From IMG/VR virus record IMGVR_UViG_3300042503_000983, positions 1 through 64,000 of that record: a DNA stretch of 64,000 bases, one strand, 5' to 3'. Of this stretch, positions 59,767 to 64,000 are shown piece after piece. Each line of letters opens with the position of its first letter. Positions within the stretch are counted from its first letter, which is position 1. The notes below the pieces were generated by a model. That model saw only the letters and a list, made by a program, of their open reading frames with translations, made no database searches and was not told the origin of the DNA. The position numbers and the translations under genes were made by a program. The stretch is from a virus.

Positions 59767-60165
59767 ATGTATGAATATCGTGTTAAAAAAGTATTAAAAA
59801 TAGTTGATGGTGATACCATTGATGTTGATATTGATCTTGGTTTTAGTGTATCTTTTACTCAAAGAGTAAGGCTTGCTGGTATTGATACCCCTGAATCTAG
59901 AACAACTGATCTTAAAGAAAAGGCACTTGGTTTAGAAGTAAAAGAATATCTAAAGAATCTATTAGATGGTGCTGAAGACATTGTTATTCAAACAGAGAAG
60001 CCAGATAGTTCTGAAAAATATGGTCGTATTTTAGGATGGCTATTTATTAATGATGAAGATATTTCTCTTAATGAAAAGATGATTTCTGAAGGCTATGCCT
60101 GGGAATATGATGGGGGAACAAAGAAGAAAGACTTTGATTCCCTACTTGCTAAAAGATCCAAATAA
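59767..60165 (+). CDS. Thermonuclease-like (SNase) nuclease
   Basis: 132 residues. VDGDTIDVDIDLG, RLAGIDTPES (Arg and Asp/Glu positions of the active site) and EKYGRILGWLF with the second Arg match staphylococcal nuclease. No signal peptide, so it is intracellular. May degrade host DNA/RNA or act in DNA processing. Confidence 0.9.
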   Translation: MYEYRVKKVLKIVDGDTIDVDIDLGFSVSFTQRVRLAGIDTPESRTTDLKEKALGLEVKEYLKNLLDGAEDIVIQTEKPDSSEKYGRILGWLFINDEDISLNEKMISEGYAWEYDGGTKKKDFDSLLAKRSK

Positions 60166-60174
60166 TGCTATACT
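60166..60174 (+). promoter_or_regulatory. Extended -10 promoter TG-C-TATACT
   Basis: Extended -10 at the stop of the nuclease gene; leader has GGAGG but the next ATG (60216) is 27 bases further, so the GGAGG is probably not its ribosome-binding site. Confidence 0.4.
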
Positions 60175-60215
60175 AATTATTCGGAGGCAGACGCTCGTTT
60201 ATAAGAAAGAATACA

Positions 60216-60374
60216 ATGTTTGAAAAACTAATAGAATATAAAGAAATGCGAGAAGCGATCCATCGTGTTCGTGAGTTAGCAAAGAAGTTTGAAAGCGAAT
60301 CAGCAGAAGAAAAGGTTTCCTATAATTTAATTGCTGATCGTATCTATACAGCATTAGGACAGGGAAATAAATGA
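60216..60374 (+). CDS. Small helical protein (52 residues)
   Basis: Charged helices (MFEKLIEYKEMREAIHRVRELAKKFE). Overlaps the next ATG by 4 bases. Weak ribosome-binding site. Unknown. Confidence 0.5.
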   Translation: MFEKLIEYKEMREAIHRVRELAKKFESESAEEKVSYNLIADRIYTALGQGNK

Positions 60375-60526
60375 AACTATATAATAAACTAAACAATGCA
60401 TACTACTATGGCTTGGTCCATGCATATAAGCTAATGTCTAAATTTAAGCATACCTGCTCGTTCAGAGTAGGGGATGGCATTGATGGAAAGTGCAAATGTG
60501 GAATATCATTCAGGGAATCAGTTTGA
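60371..60526 (+). CDS. Small Cys-rich protein (51 residues)
   Basis: CSFRVGDGIDGKCKCGISFRES gives Cys-x(11)-Cys-x-Cys, perhaps a partial zinc ribbon. Overlaps both neighbours. Unknown. Confidence 0.5.
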   Translation: MKLYNKLNNAYYYGLVHAYKLMSKFKHTCSFRVGDGIDGKCKCGISFRESV

Positions 60527-60666
60527 AATTCTCACACTCAATAGCTGAAATGCTAATCCTATTCTTTGTGGCATTAAATTGCTATGTAAATGTAAAGAGA
60601 TATTCCTGGGATAAGAAGAAAAAAATTTCCTATATAAATTCTATTGGCAGCGATTACGATAAATAA
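60523..60666 (+). CDS. Small membrane protein (47 residues)
   Basis: TTG start in the stop overlap. One hydrophobic helix (IAEMLILFFVALNCYV) then a basic tail. Unknown. Confidence 0.45.
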   Translation: MKFSHSIAEMLILFFVALNCYVNVKRYSWDKKKKISYINSIGSDYDK

Positions 60667-60681
60667 AACTAATAGATAAGA

Positions 60682-60687
60682 TATAAT
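60682..60687 (+). promoter_or_regulatory. TATAAT box upstream of virion protein
   Basis: TATAAT 61 bases before ATG 60749; a second TATAAT lies at 60712-60717. Leader has GAGG. Confidence 0.4.
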
Positions 60688-60748
60688 ATAACTAATGCTC
60701 ATTATAATAATGGGTAAATTCAATTAATTAAAATGAGGTATAACAAGT

Positions 60749-61483
60749 ATGAGCAATAAAAGAGTAGATAGGCTAGAGGTTGGTGTAGAATTACCAAAAG
60801 CACCAAACAATGAAGTAGTTTGGATTGATACAGAAGAGAATACAATTAATAGATACAATGAGTCAAATGATTCTTGGGTGTCTGTAGGTGGCTCAGGTGG
60901 GGCAGCAGACACTGGAGATATTACATTTGATGGTGTTAAAATTGTTGGTGCTGGTACAGCATCAGGCGATGGTGCTAACTTGGGAACTATTGAGCTTGTT
61001 CCAGACGGAAGCCTTACCTCAGACCAGTATCTAATTATTGACCCTACTGCACCCAACCACATTCACATTCGTGCTGGTGGAGAACAGGATGCTTCAACTG
61101 CAGATTTAATTATTGGTGCAGAAAACACCAATGTTCTTGTTTCTGACACTGGAGATTATGTAGATATTAGAACTACTTCAGATGATTTAAATACATACAT
61201 ATGGCGTTTTACTTCAGATGGATATCTAAGTGGACCTGCAATGGGTGGACTATTTGTTTCAGGTATCCTAAATGGAGATAATGATCTTTGGCTATCATCA
61301 GGTTCTAATGTTGTTATCAGCAGTGGTGAGGGTATGGGGGTATTCTTAGAAAATCAAGATGTTCCAGATAATCAAATTGCAACTATTGGAGACCTTCCAA
61401 CTGGGGCTACAGGATCATTTACAACTGCTTCACACACAGTGACTGTAACTAATGGAATCATTACAGATATTACAGCACTATAA
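60749..61483 (+). CDS. Beta-rich virion protein (fibre or decoration)
   Basis: 244 residues. Gly/Asp/Asn-rich strands; the segment IDPTAPNHIHIRAGGEQDASTADLIIGAENTNVLV and WRFTSDGYLSGPA occurs in many marine phage structural proteins (beta-helical or pyocin-knob-like). The first ~45 residues have a beta hairpin ending WIDTEENTINRYN, as in tail-fibre attachment domains. Probably a fibre or head decoration, located away from the main virion block. Confidence 0.65.
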   Translation: MSNKRVDRLEVGVELPKAPNNEVVWIDTEENTINRYNESNDSWVSVGGSGGAADTGDITFDGVKIVGAGTASGDGANLGTIELVPDGSLTSDQYLIIDPTAPNHIHIRAGGEQDASTADLIIGAENTNVLVSDTGDYVDIRTTSDDLNTYIWRFTSDGYLSGPAMGGLFVSGILNGDNDLWLSSGSNVVISSGEGMGVFLENQDVPDNQIATIGDLPTGATGSFTTASHTVTVTNGIITDITAL

Positions 61484-61531
61484 AAATCGCAAAAAATAAG
61501 TCGAAAAAATCGGCGGAAATTAGTATACATA

Positions 61532-61546
61532 TGCTCAACATGAGCA
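61532..61546 (+). promoter_or_regulatory. Palindrome TGCTCA-ACA-TGAGCA (operator candidate)
   Basis: A perfect 6-bp inverted repeat with 3-base spacer, overlapping the -35 position of the promoter at 61553. Suits a dimeric repressor; could also be an RNA hairpin. Confidence 0.45.
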
Positions 61547-61552
61547 ACTATA

Positions 61553-61561
61553 TGATATAAT
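61553..61561 (+). promoter_or_regulatory. Extended -10 promoter TG-A-TATAAT
   Basis: Perfect extended -10, 70 bases before ATG 61632, followed by a strong hairpin. Confidence 0.55.
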
Positions 61562-61573
61562 AAATAAGTCTTG

Positions 61574-61617
61574 TTCTCCCCCTCTGTGTACGATCTACAC
61601 AAGGGGAGAATTTCTTT
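61574..61617 (+). terminator. Strong hairpin with T-run in leader
   Basis: TTCTCCCC (61574-61581) pairs with GGGGAGAA (61603-61610); inner TGTGTA/TACACA forms a second helix. TTTCTTT follows. Located directly after the promoter at 61553, so it may give a ~50-base RNA or act as attenuator. Confidence 0.7.
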
Positions 61618-61631
61618 GTAAAGGAATAATT

Positions 61632-61847
61632 ATGGAATATTGGTCTTGGATATTGGCTGTCATTGGGGTAGCTGGAATCTATTTTGTTGGTAGAAAAACT
61701 ATCTGGGGATGGTTTGTATTGCTATTTAATGAAACTATTTGGATTGCTTATGCTATTGCAACACAGCAATATGGATTCATTGTTTCAGCTATTGCCTATG
61801 GAGCAGTCTATATAAGATCCTATTTGCATTGGAAAGCAGACGTTTAA
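61632..61847 (+). CDS. Small membrane protein (PnuC-like fragment)
   Basis: 71 residues; three hydrophobic segments (WILAVIGVAGIYFVG, WGWFVLLFNETIWIAYAIA, YGFIVSAIAYGAVYI). Similarity to short phage relatives of nicotinamide mononucleotide transporters is possible but the full transporter needs ~7 helices. Otherwise unknown. Last plus-strand gene before the intergenic region. Confidence 0.6.
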   Translation: MEYWSWILAVIGVAGIYFVGRKTIWGWFVLLFNETIWIAYAIATQQYGFIVSAIAYGAVYIRSYLHWKADV

Positions 61848-62323
61848 TTTTTGCGGGGGAAGTAAATGATATACCCTTATTACCTATATAACAATAACTA
61901 TATATACAACTAATAGACTATATAAACATAATAAATGATGCTTCGCATATGATTATATAAACCAGAAGAAAGTCTCTTAGAATGGCTTATAGAGCCTTTA
62001 AATAGCATAATATAACTATGTCTGGCTAATCTATATGATATATATTGGATTAAAATGGATAGAAATGGAGTATAGTGGAGATATATGGGTGAGGGGGCAT
62101 ACCACATCTTAATCGTAATGTCAAATTTGTATATATGGTGTGTTTATATTCTGGCAAATTCTATATACATTTTAAAAGATAATCATATATTTTGGGCATT
62201 TTTTAAGCCCTTTCGTAATCTTTTTTAAAGATTCTTATATATAGTTATATAGGTAATATTGATGCCAGGAATATTTATCCCCCGCAAAAACTGGGGGCAT
62301 ATTTAGGGGGTTCGTAATCCTTT
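61848..62323. other. AT-rich intergenic region at strand switch
   Basis: No gene of credible length. It begins with TTTTTGCGGGGGA and near its end has the exact reverse complement (62278-62290). Contains GGGC-N9-GCCC (62196-62213) followed by TTT, AATCTTT-TTT-AAAGATT, and two TTCGTAATC-T-rich copies (about 62212 and 62311). It separates plus- from minus-strand genes and could hold terminators or a replication or packaging element. Confidence 0.6.
62279..62300 (+). terminator. CCCCC...GGGGG hairpin at convergent junction
   Basis: CCCCC (62279-62283) pairs with GGGGG (62293-62297), 9-base loop, then CATATTTA. Could stop transcription from either side. Confidence 0.45.
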
Positions 62324-62851
62324 TTAAGAATGTAAAATATCTATTGGATAATCACATTGAGGAGAATTCTTTATAGCACTATCTAAAGCTGTCTTTATTT
62401 TCTTTATAGGATCTTTCCAGGTATATGAAGTATCTAATGATCCTATTGCAAAACTATTACCAGATCCAATAGCTGTATATTTATCATATTCATTTACTTG
62501 CCAGTCATTAGTAGATATATTAAATAATCTTCCATGAATTCCCACCAAAAAATCTGCAGCAGCTTTGTCATCATCTGATATATCAATACCATATGGATCT
62601 ATAGCTTTTTTCAGGGTAAGAATAAAATCTGTTCTCATATATTTATCTACATCCTTTTTAACTACATTAGGAAAATCAATATAATGAGCTACTTGTCCAG
62701 ATCCCCTTGAAGAAGCATAACCAATTAAGAATTGTCCATTCTTTTTTATTTTCGGGGTAATAGGAGAAGATATAGAATATTCATCAGACATACCTCTATC
62801 TGATCCCATATAGACAATACCATTATCTATGAGTCCAATTACTATAGTCAT
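62324..62851 (-). CDS. HslV/proteasome-like Ntn hydrolase family protein
   Basis: 175 residues. Thr2 follows the initiator Met, and GLIDNGIVYMGSDRGMSDEY, PKIKKNGQFLIGYASSRGSGQV, LVGIHGRLFNIS, YTAIGSGNSFAIGSLD and the final KIKTALDSAIKNSPQCDYPIDIL follow the strand order of proteasome beta/HslV-like Ntn hydrolases (conserved Asp in GSDRG; GSG loop). Processing of Met would expose Thr as nucleophile. No ATPase partner is present. Leaderless promoter. Could act as a phage-encoded protease on host or virion proteins. Confidence 0.75.
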   Translation of the reverse strand: MTIVIGLIDNGIVYMGSDRGMSDEYSISSPITPKIKKNGQFLIGYASSRGSGQVAHYIDFPNVVKKDVDKYMRTDFILTLKKAIDPYGIDISDDDKAAADFLVGIHGRLFNISTNDWQVNEYDKYTAIGSGNSFAIGSLDTSYTWKDPIKKIKTALDSAIKNSPQCDYPIDILHS

Positions 62852-62857
62852 AATACT

Positions 62858-62863
62858 ATTATA
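62858..62863 (-). promoter_or_regulatory. TATAAT box (minus strand), leaderless
   Basis: TATAAT on the minus strand ends 6 bases before the ATG at 62851, as for the plus-strand leaderless genes. Confidence 0.55.
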
Positions 62864-62959
62864 CTCTCTCTTCCTTGATTTTAAAAATATTGAAAAATGG
62901 GCGATTTAAAAGGTCGTTCTTAATCTTATTTGACAAAATTAAATTTGTGTGCGCCCACT

Positions 62960-63036
62960 TGGTGGGGTGGGTCAGGCTCGAACTGACGACTACTGAATTA
63001 TGAGTTCAGGGCTCTAACCAACTGAGCTACCACCCC
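62960..63036 (-). tRNA. tRNA-Met (anticodon CAT), CCA encoded
   Basis: Acceptor GGGGTGG/CCACCCC, D arm AGCTCAGTTGGTTAGAGC, anticodon loop CTCATAA with CAT, T arm GTTCGAGCC. Unlike the two plus-strand tRNAs, it ends in A-CCA. Elongator Met or, after lysidine modification, Ile (AUA) cannot be told apart. Confidence 0.93.
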
Positions 63037-63042
63037 AACAAT

Positions 63043-63150
63043 TTAAAAAATTGCTGATATCAAAATAAAGAATAATAAGATAGACATAAATCCACCAATT
63101 ATTCCAGTTCCAACATTTGTGTATGGTTCTCTGCTATCCCATTTACTCAT
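63043..63150 (-). CDS. Tiny membrane protein (35 residues)
   Basis: MSKWDSREPYTNVGTGIIGG then a hydrophobic helix (FMSILLFFILISAIF). ATGA overlap with the gene upstream (63143). Probable real small protein, unknown role. Confidence 0.5.
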   Translation of the reverse strand: MSKWDSREPYTNVGTGIIGGFMSILLFFILISAIF

Positions 63151-63439
63151 CTTCTAAGTCTGCTTGATCTTCAAAAGGAACAGCCATTTCAATTAGTTCA
63201 TCAAGGTCTTGGTAGTCATAGTTTGGGTCAGCATTATTTAGAACCGAACAAAGTTCCAACCAGGTCTCATCAATTACTTGTAGACCCTTGTCTGTTAGAA
63301 TAACTAATTCATTTACAATCATTACTGACATTGGTACGCCTAAATCATTGTATGAAAAGAAATCTTCAAAGGCTTCATCACTTCTATACCCATTGATAAA
63401 CTCAAAAATGATTTCTGCTTTTTCTCTTGTGTCTAACAT
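63143..63439 (-). CDS. Unknown acidic protein
   Basis: 98 residues, very acidic (NADPNYDYQDLDELIEMAVPFEDQADLEDE). N-terminal helix and beta core (VPMSVMIVNELVILTDKGLQVIDETW). Overlaps the preceding gene by one base. Possible DNA-mimic or antirestriction-like protein by charge only; unproven. Confidence 0.65.
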   Translation of the reverse strand: MLDTREKAEIIFEFINGYRSDEAFEDFFSYNDLGVPMSVMIVNELVILTDKGLQVIDETWLELCSVLNNADPNYDYQDLDELIEMAVPFEDQADLEDE

Positions 63440-63654
63440 TATTTTCCTAACTGTTCTTTGCTTAGCCCGATTTCATTGTCAGCAAGTTGTTCATTTATTC
63501 CGTCTGCCAGATTTTTAGCATTTGCAATAACGTGATAGTTTTGCTGTGTGATGTAAAATGGAATGTAGTGTTGCCAATCTACGATTCCGATTCTACTGTC
63601 TGAAAATAGGGCAATCAACTTATCTGCTATTTTCTCGTTTGGTGTTTTTCCCAT
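63439..63654 (-). CDS. Unknown small protein
   Basis: 71 residues (KIADKLIALFSDSRIGIVDWQHYIPFYITQQNYHVIANAKNLADGINEQL). Alpha/beta, no motif. First gene of a three-gene unit with overlaps. Confidence 0.65.
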   Translation of the reverse strand: MGKTPNEKIADKLIALFSDSRIGIVDWQHYIPFYITQQNYHVIANAKNLADGINEQLADNEIGLSKEQLGK

Positions 63655-63663
63655 AGTGTTCCC

Positions 63664-63672
63664 ATTCTATCA
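63664..63672 (-). promoter_or_regulatory. Extended -10 (TG-A-TAGAAT), minus strand
   Basis: On the minus strand TG-A-TAGAAT lies 9 bases before the ATG at 63654. Confidence 0.4.
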
Positions 63673-63679
63673 TTGAGGT

Positions 63680-63712
63680 CTGACAAAAAGGGGCAAGGAC
63701 CTTCCCTGCCCC
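63680..63712 (-). terminator. Intrinsic terminator (minus strand)
   Basis: On the minus strand GGGGCA (63712-63707) pairs with TGCCCC (63695-63690), with inner GG/CC pairing, followed by five T. Confidence 0.85.
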
Positions 63713-63725
63713 CTTCCAGCCAGCC

Positions 63726-63887
63726 TTAACGGGACTTTACTACCTTGTTACGGCGTAGTGATGTTAGATTGACGTTGTGGATAAAATGTCCTAGACCGTC
63801 ACGAATTACTACACGTTCTGTGTCTCCCCACTTTTCAAGTGATGTGAAACGTTGCTTCTTCAGAGTACGCATTTGCTCTCTTGTCAT
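63726..63887 (-). CDS. Small basic protein (53 residues)
   Basis: MTREQMRTLKKQRFTSLEKWGDTERVVIRDGLGHFIHNVNLTSLRRNKVVKSR. Very basic, with a beta-hairpin-like centre and GC-richer codons than average. AAGGAGAG ribosome-binding site, consensus promoter upstream and terminator downstream: a well-expressed monocistron. Possibly DNA- or RNA-polymerase-binding; unknown. Confidence 0.7.
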   Translation of the reverse strand: MTREQMRTLKKQRFTSLEKWGDTERVVIRDGLGHFIHNVNLTSLRRNKVVKSR

Positions 63888-63917
63888 TGTTCTCTCCTTA
63901 AGAGTTACCTTGTATTT

Positions 63918-63946
63918 ATCTTACCATTTTTTGACAGGGTTGTCAA
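63918..63946 (-). promoter_or_regulatory. Consensus promoter with palindromic -35 (minus strand)
   Basis: Minus strand TTGACA (63946-63941), 17-base spacer, TAAGAT (63923-63918). The -35 is half of the inverted repeat TTGACA-GGGT-TGTCAA (63931-63946, plus-strand notation), a likely operator. Confidence 0.8.
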
Positions 63947-63948
63947 AT

Positions 63949-64000
63949 CTATTCTTCTAATAAGGCTATTACTTCACCGTCTGGAACAAATAAATCTATT
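63949..64000 (-). CDS. 3' end of a minus-strand gene (cut by window)
   Basis: Only the last 16 codons are visible (IDLFVPDGEVIALLEE) with a TAG stop just upstream of the promoter at 63918. Function cannot be judged. Confidence 0.4.
   Translation of the reverse strand, partial: IDLFVPDGEVIALLEE

Noticed and set aside
61910-62107. Minus-strand 65-codon frame in the intergenic region
   Set aside because: Composition is AT-rich and Tyr/Ile/Ser-heavy, no ribosome-binding site, and it crosses hairpin elements.
63745-63960. Plus-strand 71-codon frame at the right end
   Set aside because: Antisense to a minus-strand gene with excellent promoter and ribosome-binding site.

Overview
The window is an AT-rich segment of a tailed double-stranded DNA phage (Caudoviricetes), or of a metagenomic phage contig. 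It has a portal, an HK97-type protease and capsid, a very long tape measure, a large terminase, a replisome and a lysis cassette. I saw no sheath gene, so a long-tailed siphovirus is most likely. There is no integrase, rRNA, insertion sequence or CRISPR array. A complete WhiB-type Fe-S regulator (C10, C36, C39, C45, then GVWGG) points to an actinobacterial host. Repeated leaderless promoters, a transcription style common in actinobacteria, fit this. The strong AT bias and heavy use of AGA for Arg suggest either a low-GC aquatic actinobacterium or a phage far below its host in GC. That choice is inference.

Layout. Positions 1-28771 (+) hold virion genes: the end of a large virion protein, portal, protease-scaffold fusion, capsid, four neck/tail-completion genes, tail tube, tail assembly chaperones with a CCCAAAC -1 slippery site, a 3135-residue tape measure, distal tail protein, a 1618-residue hub-like protein and four small tip proteins. 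Positions 28781-37597 (+) hold replication: HTH protein, DnaB-like helicase, DnaG-like primase, a zinc-containing single-strand binding protein, DNA polymerase III alpha, MazG-like pyrophosphohydrolase and RecA. Positions 37590-43034 hold recombination nucleases (PD-(D/E)XK, Cas4-like, RuvC-like), small zinc-binding and HTH proteins, a nucleotide-modification-associated protein and both terminase subunits. Terminase lies far from the portal.

Positions 43050-54754 are accessory: a sugar-nucleotide dehydratase, an IMP dehydrogenase/GMP reductase without CBS domains, a two-module actinophage protein, WhiB, a bacterial-type SSB, an HNH nuclease, a nest of very small genes, and then the highlight. 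This is a true FtsZ reduced to its GTPase core, overlapping an FkbM-type methyltransferase and followed by a GH130-like protein and a GT-A glycosyltransferase. Positions 54828-58541 encode exported proteins and lysis: two Sec-exported proteins (one with four Cys-Trp repeats and a Pro/Ser-rich stalk), two holin-like proteins, an M23 endopeptidase and an exported transglycosylase-like protein. Positions 58631-61847 hold thioredoxin, tRNA-Asn, tRNA-Arg(UCU), an SNase-like nuclease, a beta-rich virion protein and small membrane proteins.

A 476-base AT-rich gap, bounded by a perfect 13-bp inverted repeat, separates this from a minus-strand block at 62324-64000. That block has an HslV/proteasome-like Ntn hydrolase, tRNA-Met, small unknown proteins and a consensus promoter whose -35 lies in a palindrome. 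The gene set suggests a phage that brings its own replisome and some nucleotide and glycan enzymes, supplies tRNAs for its codon bias, and may interfere with host division through FtsZ.
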